A stretch of DNA of 43,451 nt, from contig NZ_BBJJ01000059.1 in NCBI RefSeq assembly GCF_000739815.1, positions 1-43,451 of the forward strand, written 5' to 3'. The stretch comes from Paraburkholderia mimosarum LMG 23256 = NBRC 106338 (GTDB lineage Bacteria > Pseudomonadota > Gammaproteobacteria > Burkholderiales > Burkholderiaceae). The translations under genes were made by a program, and so were the position numbers. This document shows, piece by piece, positions 1 through 9,800 of the stretch (its first letter is position 1; each line of letters starts with the position of its first letter). The notes under the pieces were generated by a model. It was not told the DNA's origin. It searched no databases and saw only the letters and a list, made by a program, of their open reading frames with translations.

Positions 1-71
1 AGCTGGCGCCCGGAAACACCCGTTATCGGCAGTCTCGACGGGGGCACCCCTGCCGACAGCGGCGCCGACAA

Positions 72-1502
72 TCACACCAGCATCAGCAGCGTGCGGCTGA
101 CCACCACCGAGCCCTGCCTTAGCCACGGCTCGGCCAGAGAGAGCGCACTCTCCACGACCTTCCGCACATCCAACGGAAGAACCTGGGCCGGGCGCTTGCT
201 GACAAATGCTCGCAGTCGCACAATGATATCGGCCGCCCGCTTTGCCTGACCGGTCATTGATTTCATGGCACCTTCGATTGCCACGAGATCCGGGTTCGAT
301 TCATGCAGCATGCGAACACATGCCTGGTTGTAGCTGAGAATTGCTGCCAATGGCTGGTTTAGCTCATGGGCGATTCCCGAGGCCATTTCCCCCATCGTAT
401 GCAAGCGGGCGACCTGCGCTTGCTCTTCCCGCAGATACATGTGTCGCTCAGCTTCACGGGCGATCCGCCTGCTTACGATCTGCTGCTGATAGATGACGAG
501 CGCGAGCAGGCTAATCACGAAGGTAACAATCAGCGCCAGCACGACCGGCAACATGGGAATGACCTCAGCCCCAAGCTGCCGCCGCGTTTCGAACACGAAT
601 GGCTGTGTCTGGCTCGCGAGTGTTTTTCGATACACGAATTCCGGCGTGAACCGCCTGATCCACGCGGGAACAGGTTTCGCGTCCACGCGATCGATGATCC
701 CGTCCGGCTGGTCGTAGCCAAAGCCCTGTTCGTAGATACGCATCGACACCAACGGCGACGGCACTTCGTTGCGGCTCAAAAATTTTCCGGTGTGGATCAA
801 CATCGACACCACCCGGCTCGCAAGACGCGGCCTCGATGCCAGATCATCGGGCACGTGTGCATAGACGGCTTTAAAAATCAGGTAGGCCCTTCCGCCCTCA
901 TACAGATCGAATGGCGCAGAGATTGACGGCTTTCCGGTACGGACGGCCTCGTCGATGGCCGCCCGGAATTTGTTGTCGGCATAGACATCGAGGCCGAGAA
1001 CGGGAAGAGCCTCGTGGGCCTGCGGCTCCATAAATGTGATCGGGTAATAAGTCGGACGCCCTGACACTGGATGCCAATGTCGCTCTCCGCCATATCCGTA
1101 GTCCTTGACGTAGAACTGCGGGTAAATCGCCTTTCTCGCCCATGCCTCGAACCGCGAAAGATCAGATTCTTCTACACGCGGCTGCAGTTCAATCATGTAG
1201 ATGTGCGGATATCGCGCCAGCATTTGCCGTGAATAATCCCTCAGGCCCGCCGACTCAACACCGGGGAACGTGTGCAGCATGGAGTCAATGCCGGCCAGTA
1301 CTGCCTCGTTCTGATCGAGGCGCTGGCGAATGATTTCGTATGTGGCTTCGCTCTGAGCCGCGAAGTCCCGTCGTAGCCGGGAAGTCTCGGACATAACCAA
1401 CACACCGACGATCACAAGTGCACTCACGAGCCAAAACACGAACGCGGCGAGTATCAAACGAACGGAACGGCTATGACGAGCGATTAGCAAGATGATGGCC
1501 AA
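72..1502 (-). pseudogene. CHASE-domain sensor histidine kinase lacking its ATPase domain
   Basis: The 476-residue reading frame has a membrane segment near residues 15-38, a CHASE-type periplasmic sensor region about 60-260, a second membrane segment about 318-342, and a HisKA dimerisation domain. The phospho-acceptor is His379 in GIAHELNQP (codon 366-368). The frame stops after SRTLLMLV, before any N, G1 or G2 box, so the HATPase_c domain is absent. Shifting one base near position 96 keeps a frame open to base 1 that reads DAGVIVGAAV and then ETADNGC, fragments resembling the start and the G1 box of a HATPase domain with the middle missing. I infer a frameshift plus internal deletion. The start is a TTG at 1502 with no clear ribosome site, so it is uncertain. 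No response regulator is visible in the window. Confidence 0.75.
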
Positions 1503-2217
1503 GCGGAGAATGGGCTAAGGCGGCCATTCTAAGAGGAAGCGAAGCCGTGCGGAAAGTAATGGTTGGTGCGACCTCAATGTGCGGGTACTACGATAGAGAC
1601 GCACGGCAATCCACACTACCAAGTGGCGCCTCGGTGCGGTACTTTTTTGCATGCCATTCCGAGGCACAACAAGACGGTCGCGCTTGCACGAAGTCGATTT
1701 CGCTACGGGGACTTCACGCGTAGTCCGCAGGCTCCTCCCGACGCCCTGGCGATCAGGCGCGCCGGGGGGGCAACCTGACGCCGTCGACCTCGGATACAGT
1801 ACGCCAGCATGTTCCGGCGACTGTTTGGCGCGTCGCCCCAGCGATGTATGTCGTCCAGTGATGAATAGTCGCTTCGCAGATACCACCTATGCGGAGCCGT
1901 CCCTCGCCCCCCCATCGCTGAACGTCCGCAAAGGCCGGAGACTGTCGTTGAATGACCTGCCCCCTCACATACCCGCCCTTAGCCCAACCACGGCTCGAGG
2001 GATAGCAACGGGGCATAACCCACTAGCTTTCACACAGCCCCCTTCGGCCTTCTGCGCGTCCGATGCCTGGCTACACTATAGGCGCCCGGATCACCGACGC
2101 GCCCGACATGCATGAGACGCCAAGCGGTTCGGCACGCGCATCTTGACACTACAGATCGAATGTTCGGAATTTAAACGGCCACACGGACTGCTTTGCTCCT
2201 TGTTTGATATCCGGATG
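1503..2217. other. Gap of about 715 bases without a supported gene
   Basis: Several open frames exist on both strands but none gives a recognisable protein or a ribosome binding site. An inverted repeat, GCCTCGG at 1628-1634 and CCGAGGC at 1659-1665, encloses a run of six T. It lies upstream of the minus-strand kinase and has no clear role. The region fits the decayed character of the first 6.6 kb. Confidence 0.5.
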
Positions 2218-2721
2218 CTAGTCCAGCGCTGTGAACGAGTCACCTGCTTTCGGGACGACCGAAGGCGGGAGTATCGCCGCGCGAATCTCGGAGACCGAGG
2301 GGCGCCTGCTCGAGGAGAAGCGGATGGTGCGGATCCCCGCCGAGCGGGTCATCGCATCGCGCTTCGCATCGCGTCGGGCATCATGGGTTCGGTCGTCGAG
2401 TTCGACGAGGACGACGAGTTCCAACCGGTCTGTGCAGATCACAAAATCGATGCGCTTGCGTGAGATCTGGTTAAAGGCTGCCTGTCTGGACCTAGCGTAG
2501 CCCTTTGGCGTAATGATCGCGCTCATAGCGACCTGAGGGAACACGTAGTGATCCGGAAGCGCCGCGCGCAGCCGTCCAAAAAACTCCGCCTCATTCGGCG
2601 TGAGTATTTCGCACCGCGTGTAGGAGAAACTCCGTGCTCTCATGCGGCGAGGCGCAATGGCGACGACGACGAGAACCATGGTCACAACCGGCAGGAAGAG
2701 GAACAATCTATCCATGTGCAT
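2218..2721 (-). CDS. DUF2726 domain protein with N-terminal membrane anchor
   Basis: A 167-residue protein begins with a hydrophobic segment (about residues 4-20), followed by a DUF2726 domain. The domain shows LTPNEAEFFGRL, VFPQVAMSAII, an NQISRKRIDFVIC stretch and the VVLVELDD motif, then a C-terminal region that aligns in outline with other DUF2726 proteins. DUF2726 is related to the PD-(D/E)xK nuclease fold; the conserved acidic pair ELDD and the preceding IDFVIC strand would belong to that core. The biological role is not known. The ATG at 2721 is chosen because GAGG lies 9-12 bases upstream and the membrane segment follows directly; the frame is open further upstream but reads as low-complexity arginine-rich sequence. 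It stands alone, with no operon partner. Confidence 0.75.
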   Translation of the reverse strand: MHMDRLFLFLPVVTMVLVVVAIAPRRMRARSFSYTRCEILTPNEAEFFGRLRAALPDHYVFPQVAMSAIITPKGYARSRQAAFNQISRKRIDFVICTDRLELVVLVELDDRTHDARRDAKRDAMTRSAGIRTIRFSSSRRPSVSEIRAAILPPSVVPKAGDSFTALD

Positions 2722-3392
2722 TTGGGCGTCCTCACGCCGGGGAGCGATAGACACGAGGTGTGTGCCGGCACCGCACCCGACGCCGCGCGCCCTACCGCCG
2801 GCACGACTCGCCAGCCCGATCGGCCGCCCGGTCCGACGGGCCCGCAAAATCCGGCTCCCGACGACCTTCCCGACGCCGACGCGGCTGAGTCCGAGCCTCA
2901 CGAGCATCTCCCGTCTAGAAGCGACGACAATTAATTTGACACTGCCGACGCCGAGGCGTCCAGGCACGAGGCTCCGTCGCCTGGCGTGGGCTGTAACATC
3001 CACCTGCAACACACGCCCGCGACGCCCCCCGCAAAAACGACCGGCGGGTTCCGCTTGGAGCGCCTTGACCGGACAGTTTTCCGTTGGATCAGTTCACCCG
3101 ACGTCTAGCGTCATCCCGTACCGCAAAAACCGGCGAAATGTAATCGTGCGCCTCGAACTTCACGTAGCATACCGTCTCCCTGATGTGCAAGCTCTCCCGG
3201 AGCGGATCATGTAAGCGATCCACTTCGGAAGCTTCGCGCTCGACAGAACCGCTGCGAGAACTTCGCTCTCGATCTGTTGGAGTTGGCGCCATGTCAATAC
3301 ACGAACGGCGCCGATGGCGCGATACGAGAGCAGGCAAGGCTACCCAGATAGACTCTTGTACACCCCGCAAGTCTTCCATCTTCCAGCCCCTG
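2722..3392. other. Gap of about 670 bases without a supported gene
   Basis: This lies upstream of the DUF2726 gene and downstream of the SPFH operon, both on the minus strand. A minus-strand frame at 3089-3292 has protein-like composition in its second half, but it lacks a ribosome site and any known motif. Nothing else could be supported. Confidence 0.4.
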
Positions 3393-3740
3393 TTACCCGT
3401 GAATCATCTTGCCCGGGCCGTGATGTTGCGGCTGAATGGCAGCGAATACATGCGCCTCCTTCTGTAACGCCGTCACGATCTCAAGGGTCTGGTTATACAG
3501 GCCGATGCCAGCAGCACGCGCGAACGTGTCACGCGAGCGCCCAATCGAGGCAATCTGCTCTGAACACACAAACACAGTTTCACGGGCATCCCCCGCGCTC
3601 ACCGTGTCCTGAAGAATCCGCAACTGCTGGATGATCCGGGTGAGGGATATGAAACCCTCACTCTCTCGCGGAAGCGTCACTGATACGCGGTCGAGGTCAT
3701 CAATAGATTGACGCAACCGCGATAAAGTAGCCCGATCCAT
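3393..3740 (-). CDS. Hypothetical 115-residue helical protein, partner of the SPFH gene
   Basis: I do not recognise a family. The product is small, soluble and probably mostly helical, with heptad-like spacing in LRQSIDDLDRVSVTL and SLTRIIQQLRILQD and a short histidine/proline-rich tail. It has no signal peptide or membrane segment. It begins 10 bases after the stop of the prohibitin-like gene and has a purine-rich ribosome site (GGAAAGGGG) directly upstream, so the two genes are almost certainly co-transcribed and translationally close. The context suggests an accessory or regulatory partner of the membrane SPFH protein; this is inference. Confidence 0.65.
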   Translation of the reverse strand: MDRATLSRLRQSIDDLDRVSVTLPRESEGFISLTRIIQQLRILQDTVSAGDARETVFVCSEQIASIGRSRDTFARAAGIGLYNQTLEIVTALQKEAHVFAAIQPQHHGPGKMIHG

Positions 3741-3750
3741 TTCCCCTTTC

Positions 3751-4572
3751 CTATCGATCTACCTTACCTATGCCAACATTTCCAAGCATTGGAAGAACTC
3801 CGCTACTCCCCAGTACTTCCGGCAAGTGACCATCCCACCTGGCTACTGCCTGCTGCTGAATGATCTCGGGCGTGATCGTCTGCTGGAGTAGTTTTTGCGC
3901 CTCGGCCTGCGCGTGTGCCTCGACTATCTTCTGATCGGCGAGTACCCTGGCTTTCTGCAACTCGTATTGGGCCTGCTGCGCACGCTGCTGGGCTACCTGC
4001 TTTTGTTCGATCGCCTGCGCGAACTGCGCGCTGAAGTGGAAATCAGTGATGTTCACAGAATCCACCACCAACCGATATGGTTTGAGTTCGGCGGTGATTT
4101 GCGCTTCGATCTGTCCACGCACCTGATCGCGGTGGGTGATCAAATCTTCGGCGTTGTAATGGGCAGTCACCGCTTTCACCGAGTTGCTGATCGCCGGCTT
4201 AATGATCTTGACGACCAGGGCGGACTCATTGCCAATGTGCTGATAGACCCACTCTGCGTCGGCGGGCAGAATGTGCCAGTTCGTTGCCACAGTCGTCGTC
4301 ACATCCTGCAGATCAAGGCTCGCCGCCGTTTCCGCATCCTGGGAGTTTTGCACCTGAACGTCCATTTTGGCGACCGACTGCGCGAACGGGACCTTCAAAT
4401 GCAGGCCAGGGTCAAGTACACCCGGTTCGACGGCGCCCCATGTCATCAGCACGCCACGTTGCCCGGGACCGACGGTCACGAAACCGCCGGCAATCAGCGT
4501 GAAAGCAAGAAAGCCGATCACGGCGAGGCCGACAGCGCGAGTCATGGTTGGCATATTCACTTGTGCGCTCAT
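3751..4572 (-). CDS. SPFH/prohibitin-family membrane protein
   Basis: The 273-residue protein has one membrane segment (about 13-32), then an SPFH (band 7) domain starting VTVGPGQRGVLMTWG and running to about 195. A charged, glutamine/alanine-rich coiled coil follows (about 195-235, including EQKQVAQQRAQQAQYELQKA). This is the usual prohibitin architecture: N-terminal anchor, SPFH domain and a coiled coil that drives ring oligomers. Bacterial members organise membrane microdomains or modulate proteases such as FtsH; the specific role here is unknown. A weak purine stretch (TAGAGAAAA) precedes the ATG at 4572. It is the first gene of a two-gene unit with the 115-residue protein. Confidence 0.88.
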   Translation of the reverse strand: MSAQVNMPTMTRAVGLAVIGFLAFTLIAGGFVTVGPGQRGVLMTWGAVEPGVLDPGLHLKVPFAQSVAKMDVQVQNSQDAETAASLDLQDVTTTVATNWHILPADAEWVYQHIGNESALVVKIIKPAISNSVKAVTAHYNAEDLITHRDQVRGQIEAQITAELKPYRLVVDSVNITDFHFSAQFAQAIEQKQVAQQRAQQAQYELQKARVLADQKIVEAHAQAEAQKLLQQTITPEIIQQQAVARWDGHLPEVLGSSGVLPMLGNVGIGKVDR

Positions 4573-4695
4573 TGTTATTTTCTCTATTTTGAAGCATTGG
4601 ATACGTTTGTTCAGGAACAGGAATGATCTATTGCGCCAACACTGATACCCGCCCCGTTGTACAGCCTGGCTAGCAATAACCCCAACTTCGTGTCA

Positions 4696-5342
4696 CTAGA
4701 TCACCCCGCTAACGATGGACGCCAGCCGAACCGGATCAGCGTCTATCAATCTTTTAACGGCGGACAAGCTGGAAACTCCAATCAACTCCTGAATCAGCTT
4801 TAACGATCGGCCGTCACGGTGGAGGCGAACAGCAAACGTTCGACGTGCGGCACTTGCGTTCCCGTTCTCGATACCCGCCTGTTGATGCAGACGCCGAACG
4901 ATTTCAGTCAACGTCTCGCACGAATAGCTGATCGTTCCGGTCCCCGTGACGCGTTTGGTGAACGCGAACGACTCACGGTCACCCGTCAGAAACAACGAGC
5001 CGTTCGCGTCGAGTCCCCGGAACGCCGCGCGGTGCGTAGTGATCTTGCGAGGTAGGCATCGATCGCTGCGCACGTCCTCGCATTGGCCCATACAAGCGGC
5101 CGCGCCTTGCCATTAAATGCAATTTCTGGCCGCACCGTCGAATCGACACGAACCCTTCCGCTCTCGGAAAGGTAGTCGGCCACCCGCAACTTGGCCACTT
5201 CGTTGGCCGTGAGTCCGGTTCCGTAGAACACTGTCAGCAGCGCAACATCGCGAACCGCATTCTGTCCAGTCACCGCCGCGACTTTGAGTGCATGGCGAAT
5301 CTCGTGTGGCTCGATGACCGGCGGCTTTGCCTTCCTGTAATG
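4696..5342 (-). pseudogene. Frameshifted tyrosine-recombinase (integrase-like) remnant
   Basis: Reading from about 5342 down, one frame gives HYRKAKPPVIEPHEI, then LLTVFYGTGLTANEVAKLRVADYL, the helix carrying the first catalytic arginine context of phage integrases, and runs to about 5050. The continuation lies one base out of frame and gives ITTHRAAFRGLD, LFLTGDRESFAFTKR and a C-terminal box with ARRTFAVRLHRDG and LIQELIGVSSLSAVKRLID. The shift lies near 5046-5056 (ctcgcaagatcac). An in-frame TAA at 5361-5363 blocks extension upstream and there is no N-terminal DNA-binding domain. The C-terminal box also lacks the usual His after GLS/ELIG and the catalytic Tyr, where LID replaces IYTH. It is therefore a broken, probably inactive relative of tyrosine recombinases. 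Confidence 0.72.
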
Positions 5343-5684
5343 CCCTCGATACTGAACGCATTACGAGGAAGTATGGCCCTGCCTGCTTGCAAACACAACC
5401 AGCACGCGCACCAAATAGAGCAAGCACCCGTCACCGTGTTCGCCTGCTTTGCGCGCCGGGAACCGGCGGGTGCGGGATGACGACGCGTTCAGGCTTTCGC
5501 GGGGAAATTACCTGGTCCGCCTCTCGATTTCATGTCGTCAAATGCATCACGCCAGAGGACGATTCGGCGACCGGTAGCGTGACCACGTTGGCTCACGCTT
5601 GCGGGCTTTCCATATTGTCATGGCGCGGCAACAATGCCGATGGTTCAGGGCCCGGCTCCTCGGGCCGAACGTCGAAGTCTTTTG
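5343..5684. other. Gap of about 340 bases, nothing recognised
   Basis: This separates the integrase remnant from the DUF1330 gene. Frames on both strands are short, lack ribosome sites and do not match known proteins. No attachment-site-like direct repeat could be found by eye. Confidence 0.4.
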
Positions 5685-5972
5685 TCACACGCCTTCTACA
5701 AGAACGGCGCGATAGCGCGCGCCCTTGAACCGGTGCTGCGCGACTTCCTGATACGCCGGGCTGTCGTACCACGCACGTGCTGCCGCAGTCGACGGAAACT
5801 CCACTATCACGACGCCCTCTGGCGCTTCGCCCTCAAGAACCTGTTGAGGTCCATAGGCAGCAAGAATGTTGACCGGATGACCTTTGAAGGTCTCGCCTAC
5901 CTTGCTTTGGTAGATGTCGAGCTCACTCTGATCCTGCGTGCTTTCCTTCGTGAAGACAATATAAGTCGCCAT
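5685..5972 (-). CDS. DUF1330 family protein
   Basis: This 95-residue single-domain protein begins MATYIVFTKESTQDQSELD and has the family's ferredoxin-like dimeric alpha/beta-barrel pattern. That pattern includes the region VIVEFPSTAAARAWYDSPAYQEV followed by a terminal basic strand (RYRAVLVEG). DUF1330 proteins resemble antibiotic-biosynthesis monooxygenase-fold proteins, but their reactions are mostly undefined. The start at 5972 has GGGGAGCG about 8 bases upstream; the open frame continues upstream without meaning. It is a single gene, and a second DUF1330 gene lies at 31504-31794. Confidence 0.85.
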   Translation of the reverse strand: MATYIVFTKESTQDQSELDIYQSKVGETFKGHPVNILAAYGPQQVLEGEAPEGVVIVEFPSTAAARAWYDSPAYQEVAQHRFKGARYRAVLVEGV

Positions 5973-6208
5973 GGCGTCGCTCCCCGGGTTGTGTGAAGGT
6001 CGGCACGATGATGCCATGAAACCGCATCGGGCCTCGATACGCAGCGTCGGTGCAGATCTCGCCGTCACCGGGCGAGAGGACCACCTGAGCCTCGCATACA
6101 GACGTTCGCGAGGCGATCGTAGAGGCAGGGTTCCCCACCCCAATCTACCTCTGCGCGTCGGACACATTTCGACCCTCAACGACGGTCCGCCGCAACGCGG
6201 CTCCGACG

Positions 6209-6619
6209 GTGGGCAACGCCGTGGAGGAACTGTTGCGCATGTTTGCGCCGTCCAGCACGGGCCGCGTGATGACGCGCGACTTCGAATACAAAGGCGTTCG
6301 GTTCAAGGCGGGTGACCGTGTGTACGTCCGCCCACTGTTGCATGGCATGGACGAACGCACATTCCAGTGCCCGATGCACGCCGATTTCGCGCGCGCCAAT
6401 GCATCGCAACATGCAGCCTTCGGCACCGGCCCTCATCGCTGTGCAGGGGCGCTCCTGGCACGAAACGAGATTCGCGTTTTCCTCGAAGAATGGTTCCGGC
6501 GCATTCCCGATTTCGAACTCGATCCCGCTGGGCAGATTAGTTTTGAAGGCGGAATGGTGAATTGCGTGACACGCGTGCCGCTCGTCTGGGACGCCGGTGG
6601 CCGCCAACCCGGCGTATAA
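6209..6619 (+). pseudogene. C-terminal fragment of a P450cam-like cytochrome P450
   Basis: About 136 residues correspond to the last third of a roughly 400-residue cytochrome P450. They include the NAVEELLRMF helix, the GDRVYV strand, the heme-binding loop FGTGPHRCAGALLAR with its cysteine ligand, and an end EEWFRRIPDFELD to VPLVWD. That ending closely resembles camphor 5-monooxygenase (CYP101), which has EWLTRIPDF and LPLVWD. The oxygen-activation helix and the ExxR motif are missing. Upstream in the same frame the sequence quickly stops resembling P450, with a TGA at 6086-6088. The GTG at 6209 is only nominal. This is a truncated, nonfunctional remnant. Confidence 0.82.
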
Positions 6620-6800
6620 CGTTCGAAGAGGCCTTATCCCCTCTTGACCGCCCTTTATGATATCGACGGTGACGCATTCACCGTCGCATCGCCGGAACAT
6701 GCTCTTTGTACAAGAGGCGAGTTCAAAAAGTGCCTCCGCACGTTTGAACACGTTCCGCAGACAAGCGATCACAAGGTTCCATGATTGCACGCAACGGCGG

Positions 6801-9800
6801 CTACGCGATCGTGCTCTCGCTCTCCTCATGGGCGGCCGGAGCCTTGCCGGCTTCAGGCCTGATCTTGAACCAGATGGCGTACATCGCGGGCAGGAACACG
6901 AGCGTCATGATCGTTCCCGCGAAGGTGCCGCCAATCAGGGTGTAGGCCAGCGTGCCCCAGAACACCGAATGCGTAAGCGGGATGAAGGCGAGCATCGCCG
7001 CAAGCGCAGTGAGTATGACCGGTCTCGAGCGCTGGATGGTCGCCTCCACCACCGCATGAAAAGGCGTCATCCCTTCGCGCGTATTCTGCTCGATCTGGCC
7101 AATCAGGATCAGCGTATTGCGCATCAATATGCCGGAGAGCGCAATGAGCCCCACCAGCGCGTTGATCCCGAATGGCTGGTTGAACAGCAACAGCGTCGGA
7201 ACCACGCCGATCAACCCGAGCGGACTGGTCGCAAACACCATCATGGTGGCCGGGATGGACCGCGTCTGGAAGATGATGATCAGCAGCGTGAGTGCGATCA
7301 TGATCGGAAAGAGCGGCACGAGCGCCTTCGTCGCCTTGCCGGCTTCTTCAATCGCCCCCGCCTCCTCGATCCGGTAACCGTCCGGGAGCTGGGCAATCAC
7401 CGGCTCAAGCTTCGCCAGCATCGCCGTCGATACATCGGGCGGCTGCAAGCCCTCCGCAATGTCGCCGCGAACGGTGATCGTCGGCGTGCGGTCGCGACGG
7501 CGAAGGATCGGATCCTCCATCCTGATATCGACCTTTCCCACCTGGGACAGCGGCACACGCTGGCCAGCGGAACCGATCAAGGTGAACCCGCTGATTCGCT
7601 CCGGATCGAGCCGGGTGTCGCCCGCCGATCTCGCTACCACTTCCACGGAACGGATATCCTCGCGTACGTTCGTGATGGGTATGCCGGTCAGAAGAAACTG
7701 CAACTGCTGGGCGACCGAACTGGACGTCAATCCAACTGCCCCGAGGCGATCCTGGTCCAGCGTGAAGTGCATGGTGGGAACGAGCGGACCCCAGTCGGTA
7801 TTGACCGTTCGCATCATCGGGCTGGCATTCATGACGCCCTCGACCTGCGCGGCGATGGCGCGCAACTTCTGCGGGTCGGGGCCCATGACGCGGAAGGCAA
7901 CGGGATACGGCGAATAAGGACCGAACACGAGCTGGGTCACGCGGACCTGCGCGCCGGGCAGCAAACCCTCCGCAATGGCCTTGCGCAAACGCAATTTGAG
8001 CACTTCCCGCTCTTTCTCGTCATTCGTGCGTATCACGATTTTTGCGAACGACGGATCGGGAAGTTCGGGAGACATCGCCAGATAGAATCGCGGCGCACCC
8101 TGCCCGATGTACGAAGTCACGATTTTTGCTTCGGGTTGCTTCGCGAGCCAGGCTTCGACCTTTTTCGTTCCCGCGGCGGTTTGTTCGATGGAGGTGCCAT
8201 AGGGCATCTGAACTTCGACCAGAACTTCCGGCCGATCGGAAGTCGGGAAGAACTGCTTCTTCACCACACTCATTCCCATCACGGCGACCACGAACGATCC
8301 GACTACGATACCCGCGACCATCCACTTGCGCTGAACCACGCGCACCAGGAACTCGCGAAAACGCTGATAGTTCGGAGTGTTATAGATCGCCTCGTGGCCG
8401 CCCTCGATCTTCGGAATATCGGGCAGCAGCTTGACGCCCAGATACGGTGTGAAGACGACCGCAACGATCCATGAAGTGATCAGCGCGATGCCGACGATCC
8501 AGAACATGTTGCTGGTGTATTCGCCAGCCGTCGAGCGGGCAAAGCCATTCGGCATGAAGCCGACTACGGTGACCAGTGTGCCCGAAAGCATCGGCGCGGC
8601 AGTGTGACTCCACGCGTAAGCCGATGCCTGCACCCGGCTGTAGCCTTCCTCCATTTTCACGACCATCATCTCGATGGCGATGATGGCGTCGTCCACCAGC
8701 AGACCCAGCGCGAGAATCAACGATCCAAGCGTGATACGGTCGAAGTTCTTGCCCGTCGCAGCCATGACGACGAACACGCCCGCGAGTGTCAGCGGCACCG
8801 CGGCCGACACCACGATGCCGACGCGCCAGCCCATGCTGGCGAAGCTCACCACCATCACCACGAGCAAGGCAACGAAGAACTTGACCATGAATTCGTCGAT
8901 GGCTGAATGAATATTCACGGCCTGGTCGGTCACCTTCGTAAGACTCATACCCAACGGCAATCCCGAATTGATCGATGCGACTTCCTTGTCGAGCGCCTGG
9001 CCGAGGCTCAGACCGTTCCAGCCGTCCCGCATGACCACGCCAAGGAGCAACGCCGGTTCACCGTTGTTCCGGATCTGGAATGTCGCCGGATCTTCGTACC
9101 CGCGTTCGACGCTTGCCACGTCCGAAAGCTTGAGCGTGCGGCCCTGAACGACAATCGGGGTGTTGCGGATTTTCTGCAGCTTGTCGAAGGCGCCCTCGAC
9201 ACGAATGAAGACCTGCGCCCCAGCCGTATCGATCGAACCTGCCGGTGTCAGCACGTTCTGGCCGTTCAGCGCCGCGAAGATGTCTTGCGGCGTCACGCCG
9301 AGCGTCGCAAGACGGTCGTGCGAAAACGAGATGTAGATGCGTTCGGCCTGCTCGCCGACGATGTTGATCTTCTTGACGCCCGGCACGTGGAGGAGTCGCT
9401 GTCGCAGATCCTCGGCGTCACGCACGAGCAAGCGCTCCGGTTGCCCTTTCGCTTTCAGCGCGAACAGCGCAAACGTTACGTCGGAGTACTCATCATTGAC
9501 GAGCGGACCAATCACGCCAGGGGGCAGATTCGCTGCCTCGTCGGAGAGCTTCTTGCGGGCCTGGTAGAACTGCTCCGGAACCTCGGCAGGCGGCGTGCTA
9601 TCCAGGAACGTCACCGTGGTGAATGCCAGTCCAGGACGGGTATAGGTTTCCGTGCGGTCATACCAGCGCAGCTCCTGCATGCGCTTTTCGAGCGGTTCGG
9701 CGACCTGCTCCTGCATTTCCTGCGCGGTAGCGCCGGGCCATGCCGTGATGACCGTCATCGACTTGACGGTAAAGGGCGGATCCTCCGCGCGCCCGAGCTT

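Noticed and set aside
1628..1665. Inverted repeat GCCTCGG/CCGAGGC with a T run inside
   Set aside because: The T run lies in the loop, not after the stem, so it is not a terminator, and no gene end is near.
3089..3292. Small minus-strand frame with a protein-like second half
   Set aside because: No ribosome site, no family match and an unclear start, so it was left as part of the gap.
6657..8474. A 605-residue plus-strand open frame opposite the RND pump
   Set aside because: It lies entirely antisense to a well-supported RND permease, has His/Arg-rich composition typical of shadow frames in GC-rich DNA, and matches no family.
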